The notes under the pieces: generated by a model | The model's database searches: none | What the model saw: the letters and a program-made list of their open reading frames with translations, nothing else | What the model was told of the DNA's origin: nothing | Program-made: the position numbers and the translations under genes | Part shown: positions 1 to 8,708 of the stretch, piece by piece | How the letters are laid out: the number at the start of each line of letters is the position of its first letter | Position numbering within the stretch: the stretch's first letter is position 1 | DNA from: Clostridioides mangenotii TR | GTDB taxonomy: Bacteria > Bacillota > Clostridia > Peptostreptococcales > Peptostreptococcaceae | DNA: 64,000 nt | Direction of reading: 5' to 3' | NCBI RefSeq assembly: GCF_000498755.1 | Contig: NZ_AXUS01000008.1 | Span: 45,541 to 109,540 of the forward strand

Positions 1-353
1 CTCTTGAAAACGACCTTAAGTTAGTTGCTAAAGACAGCAAAGTATCTAGAGTCGAAGGAGAAAATAGACATGATACCAATGCTAAGGTTATAGAAAATTA
101 CTACACTGATATAAACACACTGTATGTAGCTAAAGATGGGCAAGGAAATAATAATATGCTTATAGATGCTCTAGCGGCAGGAACTTTAGCGGCAAATAAT
201 GGACCAATACTTCTTGCGACAGAGAAAATGGCTGATTCTCAAGAAAATGTTCTAAAATCTAAAGAAAATAAACCAGGAACAGTTGTACAAATTGGTAATG
301 GAATAAAAACAGCTGTTTACACGAAATTAGCAAGTATTTTAGGGTGGGAATAG
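1..353 (+). CDS. C-terminal part of a CWB2 cell-wall-binding protein (5' end outside window)
   Basis: The reading frame is open from base 3 to the TAG at 351-353, so only about the last 116 residues are visible. They match the end of a CWB2 (PF04122) repeat block: a segment around an EGENRHDTNAKV motif, a valine/alanine-rich strand followed by IDALAAGTLAA, then PILLAT and a closing QIGNGIKTAV strand. The same layout closes the CWB2 blocks of the amidase at 2626 and the GHL10 protein at 28191. CWB2 triplets hold surface proteins to the wall by binding the anionic polymer. The functional N-terminal domain is outside the window, so the enzymatic role, if any, is unknown. The stop lies 4 bases before the next gene, so the two are probably co-transcribed. 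Confidence 0.85.
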   Translation, partial: LENDLKLVAKDSKVSRVEGENRHDTNAKVIENYYTDINTLYVAKDGQGNNNMLIDALAAGTLAANNGPILLATEKMADSQENVLKSKENKPGTVVQIGNGIKTAVYTKLASILGWE

Positions 354-357
354 AAAA

Positions 358-1067
358 ATGATGATGGAAACAACTTTATTTTTTACACCTCATCAGGATG
401 ATGAAGTTCTAAGTATGGGAAGCGCAATAATTGAACATGCAAAAGTTAGCGATACTCACGTTATACTTTGCTCCGATGGATCGAAGTCAACTGTCAGAAA
501 AAGACTTAGTGAAGATGGTACATGCTCGTTTCACTTAGGATATCATGGATTCTACCTAACAGAAAAAGAGTTCTCTGGTTATAGGGATACTGAGTTCAAA
601 GAAAGCTGTGAGGCTTTAGGTGTAAAAAAAGAAAACATTCACGCTGATAAAGATAGAGCAGTAGATGGAAGTTTGACAAAAGAAAAGGCTCGAAAGATGA
701 TTTTATCTTATCTTGAAAAATATCCGAATGCAAAGGTTAAGACTATCAGCCTTTTGGTGATATGTTGACTCAAAATGACCACAGAGCTTTGGGCGAAGCC
801 GCATTAGAGCTTTATGAAGAAGGTAAGATAAAAGATTTAAGATTTTATGTAGAGCCATATAAATATGAAGAATTTATACAAGATAAACCTGATGTAAGGT
901 CTTGGAGAGTTTTAAATGACGATGAAGAGAAGTTGTTCAAGGCGATAAAGGCATATAAGAAATGGGATCCAAAAGATCGTAGATTTGCAATAGGGTACCA
1001 TTCAGTAAGTTCGTACTTCGATTCTCTTGAAATCAACAAGATACAGTATATACATACACCAGAGTAG
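358..1067 (+). pseudogene. PIG-L family deacetylase, interrupted by a -1 frameshift
   Basis: Two overlapping frames together make one PIG-L/LmbE-type deacetylase (PF02585) of about 236 residues. The first part has the zinc-site motif PHQDDEVL near residue 12 and LCSDGS near residue 40. The second part carries NDHRALGEAA, the conserved Asp-His region. In the first frame the protein stops at 766-768. Adding one base in ACTATC near 744 (expected ACTTATC) restores KTYQPFGDMLTQNDH and joins the frames. PIG-L enzymes remove acetyl groups from N-acetylated sugars. Next to wall-polymer genes, a role in de-N-acetylating a wall sugar is plausible but not shown. Other genes here show the same single-base loss, so a sequencing error is more likely than true decay. 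Confidence 0.75.
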
Positions 1068-1072
1068 ATACA

Positions 1073-1120
1073 CAAAGGCTCATTGAAAATTAAATTGTAT
1101 TTTCAGTGGGCCTTTTATAT
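1073..1120 (+). terminator. Rho-independent terminator
   Basis: AAAGGCTCATTGAAAAT pairs imperfectly with ATTTTCAGTGGGCCTTTT after a short loop and is followed by a T-rich tract. It separates the CWB2/PIG-L unit from the acyltransferase. Confidence 0.7.
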
Positions 1121-1151
1121 TTTATATAAATTTAAAAGTGGTGGTGGTTTT

Positions 1152-2438
1152 ATGAGTTATGTGTTAACTAATTTAGGGAGAACAAGAAAGCCTGTTGATG
1201 GAAGAGATGTTCTAAAGGATCTAAATAGCCCAGATTACGAAGAAGGGAGCAGTACTGGAAGCAATAAAAAAAAGCAAGGTAGCAAGTCGAGTTATTCTAG
1301 GAAATCTAGTAAAGACACTAAAACTCGAAAAAGAGTTAAATCAATAGATGTAATAAGGGGGTTGGCTATTGCTCTTATGATAGTGGTTAATAATAAACCG
1401 CTCTGGCAGAGGGTTTATCCGCCACTTATACATGCAGAATGGAATGGGGTTACTTTGGCAGACTTTGCATTTCCGTTCTTTGTAATATCATTAGGGGTTA
1501 CTATTCCTATATCTATAGATAGTAGATTAAAGAGAAATGATTCTATACTTAGTATTTCACTAAGTATATTTAGGAGAAGTGTGATGCTTATTCTAATCGG
1601 CATATTTCTAAATTACTTAAAAAATCAGGATTTAAAAACTATTAGAATATTAGGTGTGCTTCAAAGAATGGGGCTAGTGTACTTTGTAACTAGCTTTATC
1701 TATCTTTTAATGAAAAAAGCTAAAAAGAAAGATTTGTATATAGTAACATCAATGATAACTATATCTGCTTTTATTGTAGTTGTATATTATTTTATAGCAA
1801 AACCTTATGGTTTTCAGATGGAAGGATCTCTAGCTCAAAGAGTGGATATGTACCTTTTTAAAGGTCATTTGTACAAACCTAATTTTGAACCAGATGGATT
1901 TCTTACTAGCATTGTATCCATATCATCTGGTATGCTCGGATGCTGTATGGGAAAGATTGTAAATAACAAAAAGCTCGGAGAATACAAGAGATTTTTATTT
2001 CTATTAGTTTTTGCTGTAGTTACTCTATTGTTGGCTAAATACTTCAATAACTATTTTCCATATAATAAGAGACTCTGGTCGAGTTCTTTTGTGTTGCTTA
2101 CAGCTGGTAGCTACGGTGTACTTTTATCGATACTGTATTTAATTTGCGATATTTTAAAGGTAAATAAGATATTTACACCTATTATTGCTCTTGGAAGTAG
2201 TCCGATATTTGTGTATGTGGCTTCGGAAAGTTTGTCAAGTTTGTTTTTGCATAAAATGGTTGCATCAAATATGCCGCCTTATAATTCTGTGTATTTGATT
2301 GATAACTTTACTTATAAATATATAACACCTTGGGCGGGATCGACTTGGGATTCGTTAGTATTTGTGATTGGATACTTAATTATGTGGATGATAGTGATGA
2401 TGATTATATATAAAAGGGATATAGTTATTAAAATATAG
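1152..2438 (+). CDS. Multipass membrane acyltransferase, DUF5009/NagX (heparan-alpha-glucosaminide N-acetyltransferase-like)
   Basis: A 428-residue protein. The start at 1152 is chosen because GTGGTGGTT lies just upstream; an in-frame ATG at 1083 would place the terminator stem inside the gene. Residues 1-60 are polar and rich in Ser, Lys and Arg. After that comes RVKSIDVIRGLAIALMIVVN, the signature of the COG4299/DUF5009 family, and about ten hydrophobic segments. The family resembles lysosomal HGSNAT, which moves acetyl groups across a membrane onto a glucosamine. Here it probably acylates an extracellular or lipid-linked sugar. It sits beside a PIG-L deacetylase, so the two could make opposite modifications of wall amino sugars; that is inference. 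No neighbour fixes its substrate. Confidence 0.75.
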   Translation: MSYVLTNLGRTRKPVDGRDVLKDLNSPDYEEGSSTGSNKKKQGSKSSYSRKSSKDTKTRKRVKSIDVIRGLAIALMIVVNNKPLWQRVYPPLIHAEWNGVTLADFAFPFFVISLGVTIPISIDSRLKRNDSILSISLSIFRRSVMLILIGIFLNYLKNQDLKTIRILGVLQRMGLVYFVTSFIYLLMKKAKKKDLYIVTSMITISAFIVVVYYFIAKPYGFQMEGSLAQRVDMYLFKGHLYKPNFEPDGFLTSIVSISSGMLGCCMGKIVNNKKLGEYKRFLFLLVFAVVTLLLAKYFNNYFPYNKRLWSSSFVLLTAGSYGVLLSILYLICDILKVNKIFTPIIALGSSPIFVYVASESLSSLFLHKMVASNMPPYNSVYLIDNFTYKYITPWAGSTWDSLVFVIGYLIMWMIVMMIIYKRDIVIKI

Positions 2439-2541
2439 TCTAATAATGCAAGTGGTAATTTATGGATAATATTCTGGATGCGAGTAATATCGGGAAATAT
2501 TAACAAAGATTGTAAAAAATTGTTACCTTTTTTCTTAAGAT

Positions 2542-2582
2542 ATTACAAAAATGTTACAATTTGTATTTCATTGTGCTATAAT
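2542..2582 (+). promoter_or_regulatory. Promoter with overlapping WalR-like box, upstream of the CWB2 amidase
   Basis: The -35 TTACAA (2554-2559), a 17-base spacer and the -10 TATAAT (2577-2582) form a good sigma-A promoter. The 17-mer ATTACAAAAATGTTACA at 2542-2558 overlaps the -35. Its reverse complement reads TGTAAC-N5-TGTAAT, which fits the known WalR (YycF) consensus TGTWAH-N5-TGTWAH. The identical 17-mer occurs at 26070 upstream of a NlpC/P60 gene. Confidence 0.6.
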
Positions 2583-2625
2583 GAAAAAAGATTGAAAATT
2601 GTTGAGTAATTTAGGAGGGGGTTCT

Positions 2626-4659
2626 ATGAGAAAATTAAACAAAATATTTGCAACCGGAATGTTATCTATGGCGTTGGTTACACCAAATATGGCTATAGTA
2701 GCTAATGCTAGTACAGTTGAGAATAACAACTCAGACTTAAACATAAATTTAGAAAAGAAAAGTGTACTTCTTGGAACGAAGTCAAATGCTAGTGTTAAAT
2801 TTAAAGAAAAGCCAAATGCAGACAGCATAACGCTTAATTTTTTGTGTTATGATATGGAGCTTGAAGCAACTCTAAACTACAATGAGTCGACTGGTGAATA
2901 CGAGGGCGTGATCGAATACAATAAAGATCCAGAATATTTAAACGTTTGGGAACTACAAAGCATAAAAATAAACAACCCTGAGAAATCTGAGGTTTTAAAT
3001 AAAAAAGATCTTCAAAATATGGGTCTAAAACTTAGCGACTACGATGTAACTCAAGAGTTTATAATAAGTGATGCAAATTCGCCAAAAGCTCTTCGTGCAT
3101 TTACGCAAAAAACTTCAGCCCCGATAACTAAGTTATCTGGTTTAGATAGATACGAAACAGCTTCTGCTATAAGTAAAGAAGCTTATCCAAATGGAGCTAA
3201 GACAGTGGTAATAGTAAATGGAGAGCTTAGTGCAGACGGGATAGCAGCGACTCCATTAGCTACAGCCAATGATGCTCCAATACTTCTAACATACAAAAAT
3301 GGTTTACCAAGCAGCACTAAAACAGAGCTTAAGAGATTAAATCCTAATAAAGTAATAATTATTGGTGATGAGGGTTCTGTTTCTGCTAAGGCACTTACAG
3401 ATATAAAATCTACAGTAAATGTTACGAGTACACGTTTAGGTGGAAGTGACAGAATGCAAACATCATTAAAGATTGCAAAAGAATTAGACAAAACTGTTGA
3501 TGTAAAAAAAGCGTATATAGCTAATGGATATCAAGAGTATGATGCTTTAAATATAGCTTCAAAATCAGGACAAGATAAACAACCGATAATACTTACAAAT
3601 AAAGAAGCAATACCAGCTGAAACTTTAACTTGGTTAAAGGGTGAAGACTTAGAGACAGCTTACTTTATAGGTGGAGAGGCTAGTATAGATACAAATGTTA
3701 TCCATCAAATGTCAGCAATTACTCCATCATACCCTACAAATTCTGACCAAAATATATACAAGCACAGAGTTTCAGGTAGTGATAGACATGAAACTAATGC
3801 AAAAGTTATAAGTTATTTCTATCCACAAGAAGAGTACAATTCTGTGCTAGTTGCAAAATCAGATATAATAGTTGATGCTCTTGCAGCTGGACCACTAGCA
3901 GCGAAGTTGAATTCTCCAATACTTATAACACCGAAAACTTATGTTTCTGCTTACCATACAGATAACTTAAACGCTAAAAAAGCAAACAAGGTTTACCAAA
4001 TAGGTGGAGGAATGAGAGATAGTGTTATCCAATCGATAGCTACAAGTCTTTCTAAACATACTACTACTCCAGACCCTGGTACAGGTAGCAAGACAGTAGT
4101 AATAGATCCAGGACACGGTGGAAGTGATTCAGGGGCAGTAAGTGGTCAAAACGGTGGAGCTAAAGAAAAAGAATACACTCTTAACACAGCTTTAGCAACT
4201 ACAGAGTACTTGAGAAGTCAAGGTATAAATGTTGTAATGACTAGAGACACTGATAAAACAATGGCTTTAGGTGAAAGAACAGCTATATCAAATCAAGTTA
4301 AACCAGATTTGTTTACAAGTGTTCATTACAACTCTTTCAATGCGTCTGCAAACGGAGTTGAGATATTCTACCAACTTAAAGATAAAAACGGCGGTTTTAC
4401 AAAAACTGCTGCTACTAATATACTAAACAGTATTTTAGCTGAATTTAATTATACAAACAGAGGAATAAAAACTAGAGCTTTAAGCAATAGCCCTAATACA
4501 GATTACCTGTATGTTCTTAGGAACAATAACTATCCATCAATATTAGTTGAATGTGCTTTTATAGACAGTGCTAAAGATATGGGTCAATTAAAAACTAATG
4601 AACAAGTTAAAAAAATGGGTACTCAAGTAGGTAAAGGAATCGTTAAGTCATTAAAATAA
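2626..4659 (+). CDS. Secreted N-acetylmuramoyl-L-alanine amidase with CWB2 repeats
   Basis: A 677-residue wall hydrolase. The start at 2626 follows AGGAGGGGG and begins a typical signal peptide (MRKLNKIFATGMLSMALV, cleavage probably after an Ala near residue 27). Residues of about 45-165 look like a beta-rich spacer. Residues of about 175-475 hold three CWB2 repeats (LSGLDRYETA, LGGSDRMQTS, VSGSDRHETN mark them). Residues of about 490-677 are an Amidase_3 domain with DPGHGG, a downstream Glu (AKEKEY), SVHYNS and catalytic VECAF. It would cut the amide bond between MurNAc and L-Ala while held on the wall polymer. Length and layout resemble C. difficile Cwp amidases. The upstream WalR-like site fits an autolysin. 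Confidence 0.93.
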   Translation: MRKLNKIFATGMLSMALVTPNMAIVANASTVENNNSDLNINLEKKSVLLGTKSNASVKFKEKPNADSITLNFLCYDMELEATLNYNESTGEYEGVIEYNKDPEYLNVWELQSIKINNPEKSEVLNKKDLQNMGLKLSDYDVTQEFIISDANSPKALRAFTQKTSAPITKLSGLDRYETASAISKEAYPNGAKTVVIVNGELSADGIAATPLATANDAPILLTYKNGLPSSTKTELKRLNPNKVIIIGDEGSVSAKALTDIKSTVNVTSTRLGGSDRMQTSLKIAKELDKTVDVKKAYIANGYQEYDALNIASKSGQDKQPIILTNKEAIPAETLTWLKGEDLETAYFIGGEASIDTNVIHQMSAITPSYPTNSDQNIYKHRVSGSDRHETNAKVISYFYPQEEYNSVLVAKSDIIVDALAAGPLAAKLNSPILITPKTYVSAYHTDNLNAKKANKVYQIGGGMRDSVIQSIATSLSKHTTTPDPGTGSKTVVIDPGHGGSDSGAVSGQNGGAKEKEYTLNTALATTEYLRSQGINVVMTRDTDKTMALGERTAISNQVKPDLFTSVHYNSFNASANGVEIFYQLKDKNGGFTKTAATNILNSILAEFNYTNRGIKTRALSNSPNTDYLYVLRNNNYPSILVECAFIDSAKDMGQLKTNEQVKKMGTQVGKGIVKSLK

Positions 4660-4756
4660 TGAGTGCGTAATTGCAAAATCATTATTAATATATATCTTGC
4701 AATGAGTATAAATAGGAGGAGGGTAACATCTTTTACAAAAAATGTTACTTTTCTCC

Positions 4757-4807
4757 TAATTTATTATAGAAATATAATTTATTATATTGTATTTCTATAA
4801 TAAATTA
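4757..4807. repeat. Perfect 18-bp inverted repeat with 15-base loop
   Basis: TAATTTATTATAGAAATA at 4757-4774 is the exact reverse complement of TATTTCTATAATAAATTA at 4790-4807. The loop itself repeats TAATTTATTATA. It lies just upstream of the decayed amidase fragment. It has no long T-run, so it is not a classical terminator; it could be a cruciform-forming operator or the relic of a small element. Confidence 0.7.
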
Positions 4808-4832
4808 TAATTTGAAAACTTGGGAGGAAGAT

Positions 4833-4957
4833 ATGAGAAGAATAATAGAATGTGCTTTTATAGACAATTATAATGATATGTAAAAACTTAATACTAGCGC
4901 TAAAGTAAAACAAATAAGAACTTAAGTAGGTAAAGGATAGTTAATACTTTAAAATAA
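4833..4957 (+). pseudogene. Decayed C-terminal fragment of a cell-wall amidase
   Basis: The sequence reads ATG, RRIIECAFIDNYNDM, then stops and frame breaks, through KLNTSAKVKQ to VGKG. It clearly parallels the end of the amidase at 2626 (VECAFIDSAKDM, LKTNEQVKKMG, QVGKGIVKSL). A good ribosome site (GGGAGGAAG) and ATG precede it, so it looks like a duplicated amidase gene that lost its middle and then accumulated stops. It makes no functional product. Confidence 0.75.
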
Positions 4958-5030
4958 GAAAAATAATTTAGTGTATTTTTGTTAAGTTATGTAGAAAAAA
5001 ATGCCAAAAAAGTTAAAAATATAAAGTGAA

Positions 5031-5084
5031 AATATGTCGTTTTAGGCTTGAATATGATGAATTGCCTAGTACGACGTATTTTTT
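5031..5084 (+). terminator. Hairpin followed by T-run
   Basis: AATATGTCGTTTTAGGC pairs with GCCTAGTACGACGTATT (14 of 17 bases) and TTTTT follows. It marks the end of the amidase region before the polysaccharide promoter. Between 4660 and 5198 I see only the inverted repeat, the amidase relic, this hairpin and a promoter. Confidence 0.65.
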
Positions 5085-5119
5085 AAAGAAATAATTTATT
5101 TACAATGCTGTTTCTTATA

Positions 5120-5148
5120 TTGATTAAGTGTAGAAATTTGAGTATAAT
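5120..5148 (+). promoter_or_regulatory. Sigma-A-type promoter of the wall-polymer locus
   Basis: TTGATT, a 17-base spacer and TATAAT (5143-5148). It is positioned to start the sugar-transferase transcript. The ATG at 5151 touches the -10 and so cannot be the start codon used. Confidence 0.6.
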
Positions 5149-5198
5149 ATATGAATAAGTTAAAATATAAAAACAATATTCCAATGATGGAGGTAGCG

Positions 5199-5885
5199 AT
5201 GTCTGGATATACTAATGAAGATTACGAAATAGCTGAATTACAGAACTATCCAGGAGCAGATAAAGAGATTGCAAGTGAGATTGACTACAGTATGGTTAGA
5301 GGATCGATTCTTTTTGATGCGTATCAAAGAGTATTAGATGTGGTCTTGTCTTTATTAGGACTTGTAATAGGTATACCTATAATAGCGATATTTGGAATTC
5401 TTATTAAGATAGATGACAAAGGACCAATTACTTATAAACAAGAGAGACTAGGAAAATGCGGCAAAAGCTTCTATATATATAAATTAAGATCTATGAGGTT
5501 AGATGCGGAAAAATATGGTGCTCAGTGGGCAGAGAAAGATGATCCTAGAATTACAAAAGTTGGAAAATTTATCAGAAAAACTAGAATTGATGAGATTCCA
5601 CAGCTATTCAACATACTAAAGGGAGATATGGGTCTTATAGGGCCGAGACCGGAAAGACCAAACTTTACTGTTCAGTTCAATGAAGAAATACCTGGTTTTG
5701 TGAATAGACTTGCAATAAAACCAGGACTTACTGGATGGGCTCAAGTCAATGGTGGGTATGAAGTTACTCCTGAAGAGAAACTGATTGAAGATATCTATTA
5801 TATTAAAAATAGGAGTGTATTTTTGGATTTTAAGATACTCCTTAGAACTGTAAAAGTTATATTTACAGGTGACGGAGCTAGATAA
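5199..5885 (+). CDS. Initiating undecaprenyl-phosphate sugar-phosphate transferase (bacterial sugar transferase, WbaP/EpsL type)
   Basis: A 228-residue protein of PF02397. The start at 5199 follows GGAGGTAGC. The N-terminal 30 residues are acidic and cytoplasmic. One hydrophobic segment (VVLSLLGLVIGIPIIAIFG) anchors it. The catalytic half shows the family motifs KQERLGK, IYKLRSM, KTRIDEIPQLFNILKGDM, GPRPERP and KPGLTGWAQVNG. It would transfer a sugar-1-phosphate from a nucleotide sugar to undecaprenyl phosphate and so start the wall polymer repeat. It is the first gene of the locus, with its own promoter and a terminator 30 bases after the stop. C. difficile PS-II also starts with such a gene. 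Which sugar it uses cannot be read from sequence. Confidence 0.9.
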   Translation: MSGYTNEDYEIAELQNYPGADKEIASEIDYSMVRGSILFDAYQRVLDVVLSLLGLVIGIPIIAIFGILIKIDDKGPITYKQERLGKCGKSFYIYKLRSMRLDAEKYGAQWAEKDDPRITKVGKFIRKTRIDEIPQLFNILKGDMGLIGPRPERPNFTVQFNEEIPGFVNRLAIKPGLTGWAQVNGGYEVTPEEKLIEDIYYIKNRSVFLDFKILLRTVKVIFTGDGAR

Positions 5886-5914
5886 TTTAAATATTTAGAT
5901 TTTAATCAATGATT

Positions 5915-5939
5915 GAGCTCTTTAAATAGAGCTTTTTTA
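5915..5939 (+). terminator. Rho-independent terminator
   Basis: AGCTCT-TTAAAT-AGAGCT followed by TTTTTT, directly after the sugar transferase. Confidence 0.8.
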
Positions 5940-5979
5940 TTGCTAAAAAAGAGATTATTAGAAAGGGATTTGAGAATAC

Positions 5980-7035
5980 ATGATAAAGAAACTTTCTGTT
6001 GCATTATCCATAGCTTTAACTATAACTATATCTTCTACAACTTATTTAGATGCATTAAACGCTGATAATGTAGATGTAATTGATGGGACGACACAAGAAA
6101 TTTCAATGGAGTTAAACAAAAATGTTTTTAAGAGGTCTGACAACATTGTACTAGTAAATGAAGATTCAATTATAGATAGCCTAGGGGCTACACCATTAGC
6201 TCACGCTAAAAATGCTCCGCTAATAGCAGCTAAGAAGAAAAACTTGGGTAGAGTAACTACTAATTATATAAAAGAGCTCGGTGTTAAAAATGCCACTATA
6301 ATAGGTGGAAGTGGAACTATCTCTAAGGAAACAGAGGAATCTCTAGAGAGAATGGGAATTACCGTTGATAGAGTTAGAGGAAAGGATAGATACAACACAT
6401 CTATAAATTTAGCTAGAGAGCTGTATAAGACTAAAGGATTTGATAAGGCTTTTGTGGTTAGTTCTAAAGCTGGTTTAGAGAACCCTCTATCTATATACGC
6501 TTATGCGGCACAAAATGAATATCCTATAATATGGGTTAGCGATGATAACCTTGATGACGCAATAGATTTTCTAAAAGGAAAAGATTTAAAGGAAATCTAT
6601 GGAGTAGGAGATTCGCCCGAGTTTACTTCTGCACTGACTGAAGATTTGGATAATGTAAACCTTTTGGGTGAGATTAATAAATCCAAGTCTAATGTTGGAT
6701 TAATAAATGAGTTTTACAATATGGATGAAGTTAAAAAGGTATATACTGTAAATATCGAGTTTGGGACCCTTTCACAGGTAAAAGAATATATTTCTTTGGG
6801 AGCAGTAGCTGGTGAAGACAAAGCGCCGATACTTGTTTGTAATGAACGTTTCACTCGTTCTCAAAATAAATTTTTGGAAAATAACAATATAGAAAAAATA
6901 ATTGAAGTAGGCGATGAGGTAGAACCATATAGTTTTGCTAAAACTATATTTAATAAAGCCTTTATTTCTGCTGCTATTTTAATAGTATTGTTGGTAATGT
7001 TAGCATATAGAGGGATTAGATACGAAGTAAAATAG
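5980..7035 (+). CDS. Membrane-anchored, divergent CWB2-domain protein
   Basis: A 351-residue protein with an N-terminal signal-like segment (residues 1-25) and a single hydrophobic helix near residues 325-345 followed by RGIRYEVK, so it is probably held in the membrane with the bulk outside. In between are recognisable but worn CWB2 repeats: SIIDSLGATPLAHAKNAPLIAA, IIGGSGTISKETE, RVRGKDRYNTS and LGAVAGEDKAPILV. It has no enzymatic domain. It lies inside the polysaccharide locus between the initiating transferase and a flippase. CWB2 domains are known to bind the PS-II-type polymer, so it may sense, guide or hold the polymer during export. That role is inference. Confidence 0.75.
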   Translation: MIKKLSVALSIALTITISSTTYLDALNADNVDVIDGTTQEISMELNKNVFKRSDNIVLVNEDSIIDSLGATPLAHAKNAPLIAAKKKNLGRVTTNYIKELGVKNATIIGGSGTISKETEESLERMGITVDRVRGKDRYNTSINLARELYKTKGFDKAFVVSSKAGLENPLSIYAYAAQNEYPIIWVSDDNLDDAIDFLKGKDLKEIYGVGDSPEFTSALTEDLDNVNLLGEINKSKSNVGLINEFYNMDEVKKVYTVNIEFGTLSQVKEYISLGAVAGEDKAPILVCNERFTRSQNKFLENNNIEKIIEVGDEVEPYSFAKTIFNKAFISAAILIVLLVMLAYRGIRYEVK

Positions 7036-7047
7036 AACTATTAGGAG

Positions 7048-7080
7048 GTCTTCAGGTGTTAGAACACATTTATTGAAGAC
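7048..7080 (+). other. Leader hairpin before the first MurJ gene
   Basis: GTCTTCA (7048-7054) and TGAAGAC (7074-7080) are exact inverted copies, with an inner TGTT/AACA pairing. No T-run follows. It may affect mRNA stability or attenuation ahead of the flippase. Confidence 0.4.
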
Positions 7081-7113
7081 TAGTGAGAGTTAACTTAGAT
7101 AAGGAGAACTAGG

Positions 7114-8664
7114 ATGTCAAAAACAGCTAAGGCAGCAGCTTGGATTATGATGGCTACAATGCTTTCGAAAATTTTAGGTTTTTTTAGAGAGCAGATTTTT
7201 GCTAATTTTTATGGTACTGGAATATACGCGGATGTATTCGTACTGACTTTAAATATACCAGCTTTGATTATGCCAATAATAGGATCGGCTGTTGCTACTA
7301 CATATATACCTATGTATGTTGAGACTAAAGAAAAAAAAGGTGAAGAAGAAGCACTTAAATTTACTAACAATGTTTTAAACGTATGTTATATATTGGCTAT
7401 AGTAATTTCTTTATTGGGTCTAATATATACAGAGCAATTTGTTAAGGTATTTGCGGCAGGGTTTGTTAGCAATCCAGAAAAGTTTAAAACAGCAGTGATT
7501 TTTACTAAAATTATGATATCTGGTGCTTTATTTATAACTGGAAGTAAAATTATAGGATCATACCTACAGGTAAATGATAGTTTTACGGCTCCGAGTCTTA
7601 TTGGACTTCCGTATAACGTTATATTGATTTCAGCGATAATAATAAGTGGTTTAACTAAAAACATATATATATTACCGGTTGGGGCTCTTCTTGCGATGGC
7701 GAGTCAACTTTTCTTTCAAATACCATTTGCAAAAAAGAAGTCATATAAATACCAGACGTATTTAAATTTTAGTGATGAATCGATTAAAAAGCTTGGTATT
7801 TTAGTGATGCCGATGCTTTTAGGGGTATCTGTAGGTCAGATTAACACATATATAGATAAACTTCTAGCATCATTATTATTAGATGGAAGACTTTCAGCCC
7901 TTAACTATGCAAACAAATTAAATGAGTTCGTACTCGCATTATTTGTTACATCTATAATAACTGTAATATATCCAAAATTATCAAAGCTTTCAAATAGCGA
8001 TGATAAATCCGGTTTTATAAATACTATAGTTAGATCTTCAAATGTCGTTGTATTGGTGGTTCTTCCAATTTCAGTTGGATTTATAATATTCGCTGAACCT
8101 ATAGTAAGAATTTTGTTTGAAAGAGGTATGTTTAATGCAGAGTCTACTCAGCTGACTACAATTGCTCTACAGTTATTTTCACTGGGGCTTTTAGCTTGTG
8201 GTGTAAGAGATGTTCTGTATAGAGTGTTCTACTCTCTATCTGATACTAAGACTCCAATGATAAACAGTAGTATATCTCTAATCATAAACATAGTATTAAA
8301 TTTAATATTAATAAAGCCTTTAGGACATGCAGGGCTTGCTTTATCTACAAGTATATCTTCCATACTTACTGCGATCCTTTTATTCTTTTCTCTAAGAAAG
8401 AAAAAAGGTCACTTTGGAGGTATGAGAATAGTTAAGACTGGATTAAAAAGTGCCTTGGGTACGGCTGTTATGGCTGTAGTTGCTTGGTTTACATACAGTA
8501 AACTATTTGGTTTCCTTGGAGCTGGGCTTATAAATGAGATTCTTTCTGTTGGAACGGCTGCATTATTAGGAGCAGGTATCTACCTATTTATAATAACTTT
8601 AATGAAAGTGGAAGAAGTAGATTTAGTATTTGATTTATTAAAAAAAGGAAAAATAAATTGTTAA
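7114..8664 (+). CDS. MurJ/MviN-family lipid-linked oligosaccharide flippase (first copy)
   Basis: A 516-residue, about 14-helix protein of the MVF/MviN family (PF03023). It opens MSKTAKAAAWIMMATMLSKILGFFREQIFANFYG, the usual MurJ N-terminus, and contains SALNYANKLNEF and FYSLSDTKTPM, both family hallmarks. MurJ proteins flip lipid-linked wall precursors outward. It lies in the wall-polymer locus, which has no classical Wzx, so it is the likely exporter of the undecaprenyl-linked repeat unit rather than of lipid II. A second copy sits at 22451 with similar ends but many substitutions. The start follows AAGGAG. The gene is 45 bases upstream of pgm. Confidence 0.88.
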   Translation: MSKTAKAAAWIMMATMLSKILGFFREQIFANFYGTGIYADVFVLTLNIPALIMPIIGSAVATTYIPMYVETKEKKGEEEALKFTNNVLNVCYILAIVISLLGLIYTEQFVKVFAAGFVSNPEKFKTAVIFTKIMISGALFITGSKIIGSYLQVNDSFTAPSLIGLPYNVILISAIIISGLTKNIYILPVGALLAMASQLFFQIPFAKKKSYKYQTYLNFSDESIKKLGILVMPMLLGVSVGQINTYIDKLLASLLLDGRLSALNYANKLNEFVLALFVTSIITVIYPKLSKLSNSDDKSGFINTIVRSSNVVVLVVLPISVGFIIFAEPIVRILFERGMFNAESTQLTTIALQLFSLGLLACGVRDVLYRVFYSLSDTKTPMINSSISLIINIVLNLILIKPLGHAGLALSTSISSILTAILLFFSLRKKKGHFGGMRIVKTGLKSALGTAVMAVVAWFTYSKLFGFLGAGLINEILSVGTAALLGAGIYLFIITLMKVEEVDLVFDLLKKGKINC

Positions 8665-8708
8665 AAAGATCTTAGATTTAATTTTGCTATATTCGAAAGG
8701 ATGATTTT

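Noticed and set aside
4727..4756. WalR-like site before the amidase relic
   Set aside because: The half-sites read AGTAAC and TGTAAA with six bases between them, so the spacing does not fit the five-base consensus.
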